Virus record (IMG/VR): IMGVR_UViG_3300048836_001223
Coordinates: 1-32,323 of that record
Reading direction: 5' to 3' (one strand)
Source of the DNA: a virus
Length of the DNA: 32,323 nucleotides
Shown here: positions 22,360 to 31,829 of the stretch, in pieces
Layout: every line of letters begins with the position of its first letter
Position numbering within the stretch: the stretch's first letter is position 1
Translations under genes and position numbers: made by a program
Notes under the pieces: model-generated
Told to the model about the DNA's origin: nothing
The model's input: only the letters and a program-made list of their open reading frames with translations
The model's database searches: none

Positions 22360-25300
22360 ATGCCGATTCTCGTAGGCGACGTGAAGCTCGTTGCCAGCCA
22401 GGTCATGGACGACGTCGCCGAAGGCGGCGGCGCGCCGACCTCCACCGTCATCGTCGATGGCGCGAGCAACTCGCTGTTCAACGACATCTCGGAGATGGAT
22501 CGCGCCGGTGGCCGCGTGAACCTGCGCAAGGTCTTCGCCAGCGTGCAGACCGACACCACCGACACCTATCTGGGCGGCAACGTCATCGTCGCCGAGGCGC
22601 CGAGCGATCCGCGCGTCGCGGTCACGATCTTCTCGACCGAGGAGGTCTTCGACCGCCGCACCAACGCGCGCGACCGCATCGAGGCCTATCTCAACAAGGG
22701 CTCGCTGTGGAACGGCTATCTGCTGGAGAACCACATCACCGGCCAGCGCAGCATCCAGTTGTTTCAGCGTGTCGGCGCCGAGTTGCCGGCCATTGGCAAG
22801 ACCCTGTACCTGGTCGCCAACGAGGGACTGGCGAACGAGTTTGCGCAGTACATCCGTGTCACCCGCGTGGCGTCGGAGACTCGAACTTTCAGCTATGGCT
22901 CGGGCAGTGGCATCGTCGACTACGAGGCGGTGGTCGTCACCTGTGATCTGTCGGACGCGCTGCGCCATGACTTCGCAGGCTCGCCGCCGGATCGGCTGTT
23001 CACGATGGTGGCGGGCAAGACCAAGACGCGCGACACCGTGGTCGCCGATGCCGCCAAGTATTGCGGCGTGGTCAAGACCACCCAGCCGATCGCCATCGGC
23101 GATGTGGCGGCCAGCGTCACCAGCATCTTTACCCAACTGGTGCCCTCGGCCCAGACCGAAACGCCACTGCTCGATCTGACCGCAGGCGGCACGTCCGAGG
23201 CCCTGGTCGAGTCCGCGAACGGCACGGTCAGCTACACGACCTCGGTCGCGTTCAGCGCCGCGACGATCCTGTCGGTCGGCAATGCGATCCAGCCTGGAAC
23301 GCTGTCGATCAGCGTCAGCGGTGCGACATTGACCGACAACGGCGGCCAGTTGATGGCCGGCGCCACGGTGATCGGCACGGTGAACTACGCGCGCGGCCAG
23401 GTGGCGATGGCCACCAGCGCGCCGAACTACGCCGGCATCAAGACCATCACCTTCCGCCCCGCGGCCGCGCCGATCCGCGTGGCCGACACCGCGGGCGTGC
23501 GCGTCGACATCGAGAACCGCGCCTACAACTACGTCCTCACGATCCTGCCGAGCCCGGCGCCCGGCACGTTGCAGGTCAGCTACCGCGCCCAGGGCAAGTG
23601 GTACGACCTGCGTGACAACGGCGCGGGCGTGCTCAAGGGCAGCAGCCCGGAGTACGGCGTCGGGACGGTGAACTATGGCTACGGCACGGTGGCGGTGACC
23701 GTGGGCGCGCTCCCCGATGTCGGCAGCGAGATCGTCTATGCCTGGGGCGGCAAGGCCAACTACTTCAATCGATCCGACCAGACCATCGCGCCGCCCGCAG
23801 TCTCCCTGCAACTGGCGCAATCCGGCATCACGCCGCAATCGGTCACCATCACCTGGAATGACGGCGCGCCGCGAACCGCCACCGACGATGGCGCAGGCCG
23901 GATCACCGGTGCGGCGACCGGCACCATCCAGTACCAGTCGGGCCTGATCCAGTTCACGCCCGCCACACTTCCGGCCGGCGGCCAGACCTACAACGTCGCC
24001 TACACCTGGGGGCCGCCCACCGAGGAGGAATTCCACGCGCCGATGCGCGATGGCACAGGTCGCATCGACGTCGAAGTGGAATTCGACGGGCTGATCCCGG
24101 GTACGGTCGAGCTGGAGTGGAACCTGCTGATCGAGACCTTCGACTACATCTCGACGACGCCGGCCGAACTGCAACTGGTGCGCCCGGTCGATCCGATCAA
24201 GATCGTCAGGGACGACCGCAATGGCAACCTGAAGGACACGCAGGGCCTCGTCTACGGCACGGTGAACTACGCCACCGGCGTGCTGCGCTTTCTGCCCGAT
24301 ACCACGGTGCGCATTCCAGTCGCCCGTTATCTGGTGACCCAGATCGGACTCACGCGCCTTGCCGACGGCACCCTCGTTCCGGTCTACCGCAATGTGTTCT
24401 CGCACTGGGAGTACATCACCGCAGGCGCGGCCATGCCCATCGACGACTCTGCTTGGGCCAAGGTGCGCTACCGGACTGCGGGCACCTCGAACAGCGTCAC
24501 CCAACCGTTCACCGCCAACGGCCTGACGCTCGATCTCACCCCGAGCTTCGCCGAACCCATCGTCCCCGGCAGTGTCGGCTTCACGCTGGGCGGCAAGACT
24601 TACTTCGACCGACTCGGCAGCCTCTACTACGACCTGAACCCGGTCAACGGCGCGGCGACGTTGGCGGGCGCGATCAACTACGCGACCGGCGCGGTGACGC
24701 TCACCGCCTGGGTGCCCGGCCAGCCCACGGCGATCCAGTTGCGCTCGCTGCTGACCAGTCTCGACGGCACGCCGGTCGATGAGGTCACCTTCCGCATTCC
24801 GGCCTCGCCGGTGCGACCGTCTAGCCTCCAACTGCTGGCCACGCGGCTGACCGGCGGCACCATCAATGTCAGTGCCGACAACCACGGCGTCATCGCCGGC
24901 GCGGGCATCACCGGCGCCATCGACTACGAGACCGGCGTCGTGCGCGCGCGGTTCGGATCGTGGGTGATCGCGGCGGGCAACGAGGACGAGATCTGGTTCG
25001 ACCCCGATGCGGTCGTCGTGCTCGACGGCGTGCCCAAGGTGTTCAAGCCGGCGCCGGTGTTCGCCGACACCATCAAGTACAACGCGGTCGCGTATTCCTA
25101 CTTGCCGCTCGATGCCGATCTGATCGGTCTTGATCCCGTCCGCTTGCCCCAGGACGGGCGCGTGCCGATCTTTCGGATGGGCGACTTCGCGGTGATCGGC
25201 CACACCGAGACAGTCGGCCCGTTTACCGCCAGCGCCGGCCAGGTGATCGACTGCGACCGGGTGCGACTGTCGCGGGTGCGAGTGCTCGATGCCAACGGCG

Positions 25301-25965
25301 TCGTGATCACCTCCGGATACACCGTCGACCTGGAAGCGGGGCTGGTGACGTTCACGAGCGTTGCGGGCCTCGCGCAGCCGGTCACGGTGGAGCATCGCAT
25401 CGAAGACATGGCACAGGTCTCCGACGTGCAGATCTCCGGGCGCCTGGCCTTCACCCGGCAGATCACGCACGACTATCCGACCGGTTCGCGCATTTCCTCT
25501 GCACTGGTCTCGGGCGATCTGCGCGCCTACGTGTCGACGCTGTTCGACCAGTCAACGTGGAACGGGGCGTTCACCGACGCCCTGACCGGTAACGCCGCCA
25601 CCGCGACGTTCAACGATGTGCTGGCGCCGATCACGGTAACGAACGCCGGTGCCATCACTGAACGCTGGGCCGTCCAGTTCACCAACACCACAGCGTTTCA
25701 GGTCATCGGCGAACACGTCGGCGTCATTGCTACCGGCACCACGGCCAACGATCTGGCGCCGATCAACCCAGCGACGGCGAAACCCTACTTCACGCTGCGC
25801 GCCCTCGGCTGGGGCTCGGGCTGGGCGGCCGGCAACGTGCTGCGCTTCAACACCGTCGGCGCGCTGTTCCCGGTGTGGGTCGTGCGCACCATCCAGCAAG
25901 GTCCGGAAACGGTCACCCGAGATTCCTTCACCTTGCTGGTGCGCGGCGACGTGGATCGGCCCTGA
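22360..25965 (+). CDS. Large tail-tip protein with repeated beta modules
   Basis: A 1201-aa protein, the second largest in the window. Residues 1-270 form a unique N-terminal region. From about 312 to 1010 there are about seven related modules of 50-80 residues. Each starts near P-x-S/T-V/L (for example PGTLQVSY at 401, PQSVTITW at 492, PGTVELEW at 580, PGSVGFTL at 737), often has a D-x-x-G turn, and holds a G-x-V/I-x-Y-x-x-G motif (GTVNYARG at 339, GTVNYGYG at 435, GTIQYQSG at 521, GTVNYATG at 633, GAINYATG at 770, GAIDYETG at 852). The final 190 residues differ again. A good AGGA precedes the ATG. A tail-tip structural role is likely from position. Confidence 0.75.
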   Translation: MPILVGDVKLVASQVMDDVAEGGGAPTSTVIVDGASNSLFNDISEMDRAGGRVNLRKVFASVQTDTTDTYLGGNVIVAEAPSDPRVAVTIFSTEEVFDRRTNARDRIEAYLNKGSLWNGYLLENHITGQRSIQLFQRVGAELPAIGKTLYLVANEGLANEFAQYIRVTRVASETRTFSYGSGSGIVDYEAVVVTCDLSDALRHDFAGSPPDRLFTMVAGKTKTRDTVVADAAKYCGVVKTTQPIAIGDVAASVTSIFTQLVPSAQTETPLLDLTAGGTSEALVESANGTVSYTTSVAFSAATILSVGNAIQPGTLSISVSGATLTDNGGQLMAGATVIGTVNYARGQVAMATSAPNYAGIKTITFRPAAAPIRVADTAGVRVDIENRAYNYVLTILPSPAPGTLQVSYRAQGKWYDLRDNGAGVLKGSSPEYGVGTVNYGYGTVAVTVGALPDVGSEIVYAWGGKANYFNRSDQTIAPPAVSLQLAQSGITPQSVTITWNDGAPRTATDDGAGRITGAATGTIQYQSGLIQFTPATLPAGGQTYNVAYTWGPPTEEEFHAPMRDGTGRIDVEVEFDGLIPGTVELEWNLLIETFDYISTTPAELQLVRPVDPIKIVRDDRNGNLKDTQGLVYGTVNYATGVLRFLPDTTVRIPVARYLVTQIGLTRLADGTLVPVYRNVFSHWEYITAGAAMPIDDSAWAKVRYRTAGTSNSVTQPFTANGLTLDLTPSFAEPIVPGSVGFTLGGKTYFDRLGSLYYDLNPVNGAATLAGAINYATGAVTLTAWVPGQPTAIQLRSLLTSLDGTPVDEVTFRIPASPVRPSSLQLLATRLTGGTINVSADNHGVIAGAGITGAIDYETGVVRARFGSWVIAAGNEDEIWFDPDAVVVLDGVPKVFKPAPVFADTIKYNAVAYSYLPLDADLIGLDPVRLPQDGRVPIFRMGDFAVIGHTETVGPFTASAGQVIDCDRVRLSRVRVLDANGVVITSGYTVDLEAGLVTFTSVAGLAQPVTVEHRIEDMAQVSDVQISGRLAFTRQITHDYPTGSRISSALVSGDLRAYVSTLFDQSTWNGAFTDALTGNAATATFNDVLAPITVTNAGAITERWAVQFTNTTAFQVIGEHVGVIATGTTANDLAPINPATAKPYFTLRALGWGSGWAAGNVLRFNTVGALFPVWVVRTIQQGPETVTRDSFTLLVRGDVDRP

Positions 25966-25993
25966 CCGTCATTGAATTTCCGGAGTCCGATTC

Positions 25994-27259
25994 ATGAGCA
26001 ACAAGGTCAAATGGATGCACAGCAGCATGCCGGGCGCGCCGGTGCTGACCAACAACTGGGGCAGCCTGACGGCGATGCTCGACGCACTGCTCGTCAACGG
26101 TTTCAATCTGAAACCTGTGCTCGAGTTGACCCGCGACGACACCACTGCGACCGCGACGATGAGTTCGGGTCATGGTTTCCTGGTCGACCACGTGGTGCGC
26201 ATCGAGGGATGCGAGGAGCCGGCGTACAACGGCGAGTTCACGATCACCGCCATCACCGCAACCAGCATCAGTTTCAGCGTCTCGGGTGAGCCTGCATCGC
26301 CCGCAACCACGGTGCTGGGCATCACCGCCAAGATCGCGCCGCTGGGATTGGAGATCGCCTTCACCGGCGAGAACAAGCGCGCCTATCGCAGCCCAAATCC
26401 GCTCTCAACCCGACCGTTCCTGCGTGTCGACGACAGTTTGCCCGCGGGATACACCACCACCTGGGCGAAGTTCGGACGAGTGACGCTGGCCGAGGACATG
26501 GTCGACATCGATACCTTTGTCGGCGCGCGTGCACCGTTCGATCCGGCGGCCCCGAATGCCAACGAACTGCCCTCCGGCAGCGGCGCGTCAATGTACTCAG
26601 GTTGGTTCAAGTGGTATTTCGCCCGCAACAACACCGCCGAAAACTATGGCGAAGCCAGCGCGGGTGCGCGCAGTTGGGTGCTGGTCGGCGACGACCGCGG
26701 ATTCTTCCTCGCCTGCGCTTCCGGCTGGGGTGGTGATCTGCGGGTGCTCTACACCTTCACCGACTTTGACAGCTACAAGCCGGGCGATAACTACGCGTCG
26801 TTTCTGACCGCATCGGATCGCTACCAGACCGTTGGTGCGTGGCCGGTCAGCTATCCGAGTGAGGAGTGTTATTCAACCTATTCGCTGCAGACAACTGGCA
26901 AGATCTGCATGCGCGACTACACCCAGGTCGGCGGCAACGTGCGTCTCGGGCTGTTTTCGTTGAACGACGGCAACAACCAGAACATCTCCGGTCGCTCGGG
27001 CAACATCCCGTTCCCGAATGGCCCTGACTACGGCCTGATCCTGCATCCGATCTATCTGCGCGAAGGCAGCGGACACCTGCGCGGGTTTCTGCCCGGCATC
27101 TACTGGATTCACCAGAACCAGCCTTACCCGCATATGACGCTGATCGAACAGGTCCTGGGTTACCCCGGGCGCAAGTTCCTCGTCGTGACGCTGGACTACG
27201 CCCACGAGGGCAACACCAGTGGGTTCGCGTTCGACATCACGGGGCCATGGAGGCCCTGA
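25994..27259 (+). CDS. Tail-tip protein, unknown family
   Basis: A 421-aa protein starting MSNKVKWMHSSMPGAP and preceded by CGGAG. The N-terminal 30 residues (GAPVLTNNWGSLTAMLDALL) recall tail-tip proteins of related phages. A central part with SGHGFLVDHVVRIEGCEEPAYNG followed by FTITAITATSISF looks like a small beta-sandwich; the rest is rich in aromatic residues. The function is unknown; it probably belongs to the baseplate-like end of the tail. Confidence 0.65.
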   Translation: MSNKVKWMHSSMPGAPVLTNNWGSLTAMLDALLVNGFNLKPVLELTRDDTTATATMSSGHGFLVDHVVRIEGCEEPAYNGEFTITAITATSISFSVSGEPASPATTVLGITAKIAPLGLEIAFTGENKRAYRSPNPLSTRPFLRVDDSLPAGYTTTWAKFGRVTLAEDMVDIDTFVGARAPFDPAAPNANELPSGSGASMYSGWFKWYFARNNTAENYGEASAGARSWVLVGDDRGFFLACASGWGGDLRVLYTFTDFDSYKPGDNYASFLTASDRYQTVGAWPVSYPSEECYSTYSLQTTGKICMRDYTQVGGNVRLGLFSLNDGNNQNISGRSGNIPFPNGPDYGLILHPIYLREGSGHLRGFLPGIYWIHQNQPYPHMTLIEQVLGYPGRKFLVVTLDYAHEGNTSGFAFDITGPWRP

Positions 27260-27262
27260 TCC

Positions 27263-28234
27263 GTGGCTTATCCATTGGATGAGAGCTTCGATGCGGGCAT
27301 TCCTGCAGGCTTTGCCAGCAATGGTGGGGCGGGCGGCATCACCGCAGCCTGGAACGAAGGCGCGCAAGCGGTCGACTTGGTGTTCACGCACGCACAGAAC
27401 TTCTGGCGTATCGATGCGGCCGACGTCGCGCAAGACTTCTGGTTCGAGATCGACGCCGAAGTCATGGCGGTGACCTACAGCTCGACGTGCTTTGGGTTCT
27501 GGCTATGGACCGGGTCGGGCACCTACGAGGGCCACCGCCTGACTGTTTGGGCACAGCAGTGGCATCACAGCTTCTGGGATGCCCACGGCAATCAGTCCGA
27601 ACTAATTGCGCATGCACCCGCGCCATGGGCATTGTCCGGTGCTCGCCGAACGCTGCGCATCGACGTGAAGCGCGGCGTCGACGGCGTCTGGCAGTACCGC
27701 GTCAGCGAAAATGGGAACGTGGTGTGGGAGGGCTACAAGCGGCACTGCGGGAGCTTCCGACCGAGCATCTACGGTTTCGACCTGACTCTGCGCGTGCATC
27801 GCGTCGCTGGTGGGATGCCAAGTGCGTTGCCCGACGCCCCTCCGGCACACTACCGCGCGCTGCCCGCCATCGTGGGGCGCACGCGACCGATCCCGGATCT
27901 CGCCGCCTTGCTGCGGTTCTCGCATCGCGCATTCCATCGTCTGGCCGGTACGCGCAATCACTATTACGCGGGCGATCACCACATCACCGGCACGGTCAAG
28001 GAGAAGGACCTGCCCGAGGACCGTCCGGTGTCGCGCCGGGTCCTGCTGTTCGATGAGCGCACCTACGCCGTCGTGCGCGAGACCTGGAGCGACGCGGTCA
28101 CCGGCGTCTATCGATTCGACAGGATCAGCGAGGTGCCGCGCTACGTCGTGATCGCTTACGACCACAAGCACAACTTCCAGGCGGTGATCGCCGACAACTT
28201 GCGCGCCGAACCGATGACGGAAGCGCCGACGTGA
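27263..28234 (+). CDS. Tail-tip protein with lectin-like and beta domains
   Basis: A 323-aa protein with a GTG start four bases after the previous stop. Residues 1-180 resemble a concanavalin-like jelly roll (LDESFDAGIPAGFAS, FWRIDAADVAQDFWFEIDAE, WTGSGTYEGHRLTV), which could bind sugars. The last 80 residues (RRVLLFDERTYAVVRETWSD, TGVYRFDRI, YVVIAYDHKHNFQAVIADNL) resemble a carboxypeptidase-regulatory or transthyretin-like beta domain found in tail proteins. Its stop overlaps the next GTG start (GTGA). A role in receptor contact is possible. Confidence 0.6.
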   Translation: MAYPLDESFDAGIPAGFASNGGAGGITAAWNEGAQAVDLVFTHAQNFWRIDAADVAQDFWFEIDAEVMAVTYSSTCFGFWLWTGSGTYEGHRLTVWAQQWHHSFWDAHGNQSELIAHAPAPWALSGARRTLRIDVKRGVDGVWQYRVSENGNVVWEGYKRHCGSFRPSIYGFDLTLRVHRVAGGMPSALPDAPPAHYRALPAIVGRTRPIPDLAALLRFSHRAFHRLAGTRNHYYAGDHHITGTVKEKDLPEDRPVSRRVLLFDERTYAVVRETWSDAVTGVYRFDRISEVPRYVVIAYDHKHNFQAVIADNLRAEPMTEAPT

Positions 28235-28620
28235 TCCAGATCTCCAACGACCTCAACAACTACCGGTTGCAGGGCGTCGTTACGTTCCTGGCGCTCGGCA
28301 TCGAGCAGGCGCGCGCCCATCTCTACGCCGGCCCGCGTCCGAGCTTCGGTGCGCCGCCGCAGGGGCCGCTGCTGGCCTCCATCGTGCTGGATGAGCCGTT
28401 GGGCACGGTTGCCGATGGCGTTCTCGAAATCACCCCAACCAACGAAGCGCTGATCCTGACCACGGGCGAGGTGACCTGGGCACGCATCGTCAATGGCATG
28501 GGCGCGCTGGCCTGGGATTGCGATGCGTCGGATCTCAACGGCACTGCCGAGCTGCGGCTGCCCACGACTACGCTGTATGCGGGCGGCTACACCCGCATCC
28601 TGACGGGACTGCTGGGGTGA
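28231..28620 (+). CDS. Small tail-tip protein
   Basis: A 129-aa protein with a GTG start overlapping the previous stop. It contains GIEQARAHLYAGPRPSFGAP, a long beta-like middle and the end LPTTTLYAGGYTRILTGLLG. I cannot assign a family, but the size and setting fit the small accessory proteins of the tail tip in related phages. The next gene starts 6 bases after the stop and has a purine-rich site (GGGGTGAT) at the end of this gene. Confidence 0.6.
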   Translation: MIQISNDLNNYRLQGVVTFLALGIEQARAHLYAGPRPSFGAPPQGPLLASIVLDEPLGTVADGVLEITPTNEALILTTGEVTWARIVNGMGALAWDCDASDLNGTAELRLPTTTLYAGGYTRILTGLLG

Positions 28621-28626
28621 TATCCG

Positions 28627-30513
28627 ATGGCGGCTGTCGATCTGCGCTTTGCCCATCCACCGGGCAGCGCGCATCTGGTGCTGGGTGGCGATCCGGCTGG
28701 TTCGCATCCGCCACTCGATGCCCAACTGGTCGGCGCGCTACCGGCGCTGCGGTTCGAAGCCCTGGCCATTCCAAATGCGTCGTCGACACTGGTCGCCACC
28801 TTTCCGGCGTTGGAGATGATCGCCGAGGCGCGTTACGCCTCTCGGGCCGCTCGTCCGCTGGTGGGCAGTACCGGGTCGGTTTGGCAACGCGGGCGTGGGT
28901 TCGAGGACGGCGCCGAGCACCGCACCGCATCCACGGCCAGCCACCCGTCGCAGGCGCGCGCGTCCTGGCAGACGGGGCAATCGCACGACGCCAACGTGAC
29001 CACGTGGCGCGCGGCGACATTGGTGCGCGCGCCGGTGTCGGCGACGGCGAGGTTTCACGGTGCAATCCAGCAATCGCCGGGTGCGCTCCGGGTTCCGCAT
29101 AGCGAATCGCTGCACCTGCGAACGGCGGGCCCGGTGGCCTATGCGAATGCCGCCCGCATGGACGCGCTGGAACGTCGCGTGCGCCATGAGGACGGACTGC
29201 GAGATCGTCGTCAGCCCATAAGCTGTCGCTTCGACGTGGCCCAGGCTCATCCAGGCCTGCGCTTCTTCGAAGCGATCCAGGTCGCCACAGCCATGCGTCG
29301 CTGGTTGGCCGCGCGCTGGCAGAACGCCATGCGGCCGCCGCCAGGGCGCCCTCCAGTACGTCCGGACGGCCCCGATCCACCGATTGTTCCCTGCTACACG
29401 CCGAATCCGAACCTGCGCTTCGCCGCGCTGGCGGCTGCGCATGGTCATCTGCTGTTCGTCTGCGAAAACCACCCTGGGCCCGGCCAAGACGGCCCGGTCG
29501 TCGTTCCGATCCGAAGGGTCTATGTCGTGCTGAACCATGTGACGCTGCATCGATGGCCGGATGGCGTGCCGGTGCCGGTGATTTCGCTGTCGCTGAGTCT
29601 CGACGTCGACTCCTGGGCCTGGGGCTTCGAAGCCACGCTGCCCGCCATCGCTGAGTCCTTGATTGCGCCCGCCGACGGCGCGCCGCCGGTGGAACTGGTG
29701 GCCCACGTCAACGGCACCGATTTCCGGGTGCTGGCCGAGAACCTGACTCGCGAGCGCAGCTTCGCCGAGGCCAGCCTGCGTCTGTCCGGGCGCGGGCGCA
29801 CCGCGGTGTTGTCCGCGCCCTACGCGCCGGTGATGTCGTTCGCCAATCCACAACCGCGAACCGCGCGGCAGTTGATGGATGACGTACTCACCATCAACGG
29901 CGTGCCGCTGAACTGGACCATCGACTGGGGCCTGACCGATTGGAATGTGCCTGCAGGCGTGTTCGCCCACCAAGGCACCTGGATCGATGCGCTGGCCGCC
30001 ATTGCTGAGGCGCCCGGTGGCTATCTGCTGCCGCATCCGTTCGAGGCGATCCTGCGCGTGCGCCACCGCTATCCCGTGGCGCCTTGGGACTGGCACGTGG
30101 TGACCCCCGATCTGGTTCTGCCGGTCGATGCAGTCTCGCGCGAATCCATTCGCTGGCTGGAGAAGCCCGCCTACAACCGGGTGTTCGTATCTGGCCAGAG
30201 CGCGGGCGTGCTCGGCCAGATCACGCGTACCGGCACGGCTGGAAACGTGATCGCGCCGATGGTGGTCGACGCGTTGATCACCGAGGCCGCCGCGGCACGC
30301 CAGCGCGGCACGGCGATCCTCGCCAACACCGGTCAGCAGTTCGAAGTGGGCCTGCGTCTGCCCGTGTTGCCGGAAACCGGCATCGTCGAGCCCGGTACGT
30401 TCGTCGAGTACCAGGACGGCATCGTGTCGCGGCTCGGCCTGGTGCGCTCCACGCGCATCGAAGCGGGCTTCCCGGAAGTCTGGCAAACCCTCGGAGTGGA
30501 ATGCCGTGCATAA
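28627..30513 (+). CDS. Tail-tip hub protein candidate
   Basis: A 628-aa protein. The first 215 residues are repetitive in character, rich in alanine, arginine and histidine, and probably helical or extended. A proline-rich hinge (about 235-255: RPPPGRPPVRPDGPDPP-like) leads to a C-terminal half that has the feel of a tail hub: RRVYVVLNHVTLHRWPDG, SLSLSLDVDSWAWGFEATLP, VNGTDFRVLAENLTRERSF, and WIDALAAIAEAPGGYLLPHP. Such segments recall the phage late-control/gpD-like baseplate hub fold. The identification is tentative. Confidence 0.6.
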   Translation: MAAVDLRFAHPPGSAHLVLGGDPAGSHPPLDAQLVGALPALRFEALAIPNASSTLVATFPALEMIAEARYASRAARPLVGSTGSVWQRGRGFEDGAEHRTASTASHPSQARASWQTGQSHDANVTTWRAATLVRAPVSATARFHGAIQQSPGALRVPHSESLHLRTAGPVAYANAARMDALERRVRHEDGLRDRRQPISCRFDVAQAHPGLRFFEAIQVATAMRRWLAARWQNAMRPPPGRPPVRPDGPDPPIVPCYTPNPNLRFAALAAAHGHLLFVCENHPGPGQDGPVVVPIRRVYVVLNHVTLHRWPDGVPVPVISLSLSLDVDSWAWGFEATLPAIAESLIAPADGAPPVELVAHVNGTDFRVLAENLTRERSFAEASLRLSGRGRTAVLSAPYAPVMSFANPQPRTARQLMDDVLTINGVPLNWTIDWGLTDWNVPAGVFAHQGTWIDALAAIAEAPGGYLLPHPFEAILRVRHRYPVAPWDWHVVTPDLVLPVDAVSRESIRWLEKPAYNRVFVSGQSAGVLGQITRTGTAGNVIAPMVVDALITEAAAARQRGTAILANTGQQFEVGLRLPVLPETGIVEPGTFVEYQDGIVSRLGLVRSTRIEAGFPEVWQTLGVECRA

Positions 30514-30727
30514 CCTCTACCGACAGTTCCGACAGCTGCTGCCTGATCCACCGCTGCAAGCCGGCATCGTGGTCGAGGTTGGCGCCAGCCGCGTCGTGAT
30601 CGCGTTGCCGGGAGGCGGGTTAGTCCACGGACGCGGCGAGGCCACGCTGGGCCAGACCGTGTTCGTCCGCGATGGCGTCATCGAAGGCGAAGCGCCCTCA
30701 TTGCCGCTGGAAGTCATCGACATCTAA
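30506..30727 (+). CDS. Small beta-barrel protein at end of tail module
   Basis: A 73-aa protein starting with GTG 30506 and overlapping the end of the hub gene by 8 bases. The sequence (LQAGIVVEVGASRVVIALPG, VHGRGEATLGQTVFVRDGVI) suggests a single small OB- or SH3-like barrel, as in the baseplate spike or assembly proteins that pair with hub proteins. Its function is inferred only from shape and place. A terminator follows after 26 bases. Confidence 0.6.
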   Translation: MHNLYRQFRQLLPDPPLQAGIVVEVGASRVVIALPGGGLVHGRGEATLGQTVFVRDGVIEGEAPSLPLEVIDI

Positions 30728-30753
30728 ACCGCACCCCTTTCGCTTCACCCCTG

Positions 30754-30785
30754 AAACCCGCTCCGGCTCCCGCTGGGCGGGTTTT
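30754..30785 (+). terminator. Intrinsic terminator between tail and lysis genes
   Basis: AAACCCGC (30754-30761) pairs with GCGGGTTT (30777-30784) around a 15-base loop, and TTTTG follows from the stem end. It resembles the terminator at 631-660 in stem sequence. It would partly separate the tail genes from the lysis genes, unless late transcription is antiterminated. Confidence 0.7.
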
Positions 30786-30805
30786 GTCATTTCTGGAGAC
30801 CGACG

Positions 30806-31105
30806 ATGACCGAAGAAACCGATGCACCGCCCATCGAATCCACGCTGCTGCTGCGGCACGAGGATTTTGATGAGCTGCTGAACATCGCTGCCGAACGCGG
30901 CGCCGAGCGTTGCCTAGCCCATCTTGGGCTGGAAAACGGACACGCGGCGAAGGACATCCGCGAACTGCGCGACCTCCTGGAAGCGTGGCGCGATGCCCGT
31001 CGCACAGCGTGGCAAACCACGGTGAAGGTCATCACCACCGGCATCCTGGCCGCGCTGCTGGTCGGTGCCGCCATCAAGCTCAAGCTGTTGGGAGGCGCGC
31101 AATGA
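30806..31105 (+). CDS. DUF6127-like membrane protein
   Basis: A 99-aa protein starting after GGAG. The first 70 residues are soluble and helical (LLRHEDFDELLNIAAERGAERC, KDIRELRDLLEAWRDARRTAWQ); a single membrane segment lies near residues 72-94 (VKVITTGILAALLVGAAIKL). This matches what I recall of the DUF6127 family, often found in lysis cassettes of proteobacterial phages. It may be a holin partner or antiholin. Its stop overlaps the next start (ATGA). Confidence 0.7.
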   Translation: MTEETDAPPIESTLLLRHEDFDELLNIAAERGAERCLAHLGLENGHAAKDIRELRDLLEAWRDARRTAWQTTVKVITTGILAALLVGAAIKLKLLGGAQ

Positions 31106-31323
31106 AACCCAAGCTCTGCCTGCTCGAAGACTGGCGGCAGGTTCTGCGCCGTGCCTGGAGCATCCGATTCTCGCTTATGGCGGCTGCCCTCACGGCGGCG
31201 GAAGTGGTGGTGCCACTGTTCGGCGACGTGCTGCCGCGTGGCGCGTTTGTGCTGTTGGCCTTTGCTTCCAGCATCGGCGCGACGGTTGCCCGCATCGTGG
31301 CGCAGCCGGGGATGCACCGATGA
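31102..31323 (+). CDS. Putative holin (small two-helix membrane protein)
   Basis: A 73-aa protein starting MKPKLCLLEDWRQ. ATG 31102 overlaps the previous stop as ATGA. It has a short basic N-terminus and two hydrophobic segments (IRFSLMAAALTAAEVVVPLF and GAFVLLAFASSIGATVARIV) and ends QPGMHR, resembling the DUF7940 group of phage holin-like proteins. It would pierce or depolarise the inner membrane and release or activate the endolysin. Its stop overlaps the endolysin start. Confidence 0.7.
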   Translation: MKPKLCLLEDWRQVLRRAWSIRFSLMAAALTAAEVVVPLFGDVLPRGAFVLLAFASSIGATVARIVAQPGMHR

Positions 31324-31829
31324 TCCCGCCGCCAACTCCAGCGGTGCGCAGGACGGTGGCCGGTCTGAGCCTGTCCGCCGCCGCCCTGGTCGGCATCTTG
31401 CTGCACGAGGGCTATACCGACCGCGCGGTTATCCCGGTCAAAGGCGATGTGCCGACCATTGGCTTCGGCGCCACCACAGGAGTGAAGCTTGGCGAGACCA
31501 CGACGCCACCGAAGGCGCTGGCTCGGGCGCTAGCCGATGTGCAGCAGTTCGAGGGCGCGCTCAAGCAATGCGTGACCGTGCCGCTGGCTCAGCACGAGTA
31601 CGACGCGCTGGTGAGCTTTTCTTACAACGTCGGCAGCCATGCGTTCTGCCAGTCCACGCTGGTGAAGAAACTCAACGCCGAGGACTACGCCGGGGCGTGT
31701 TCCGAGTTGCTGCGCTGGCGATTTTTTCAAGGCAAGGACTGCGCGCTGCCCGCCAATGCGCGGCTGTGTGGCGGACTGGCCAAACGGCGTGAAGCCGAGT
31801 ATCGGCAGTGCATCGGGGAGGCATCGTGA
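31320..31829 (+). CDS. Endolysin (GH24 lysozyme, probable SAR type)
   Basis: A 169-aa protein of the T4-lysozyme/GH24 family that cuts peptidoglycan. Catalytic Glu30 lies in HEGYTDRA, with Asp43 and Thr46 in KGDVPTIGFG as the other active-site candidates. The N-terminal stretch VAGLSLSAAALVGILLHEG (13-31) is weakly hydrophobic and rich in Ala, Gly and Ser, as in signal-anchor-release endolysins, which insert in the membrane and are freed when it depolarises. The start overlaps the holin stop (ATGA). The Cys residues (for example QCVTV and CQSTL) could control folding, as in other SAR endolysins. Confidence 0.88.
   Translation: MIPPPTPAVRRTVAGLSLSAAALVGILLHEGYTDRAVIPVKGDVPTIGFGATTGVKLGETTTPPKALARALADVQQFEGALKQCVTVPLAQHEYDALVSFSYNVGSHAFCQSTLVKKLNAEDYAGACSELLRWRFFQGKDCALPANARLCGGLAKRREAEYRQCIGEAS

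Noticed and set aside
22129-25470. 1113-codon open frame antisense to the 1201-aa tail protein
   Set aside because: Long antisense frames are expected in high-GC coding DNA. The plus-strand gene has a ribosome binding site, conserved modules and operon context.
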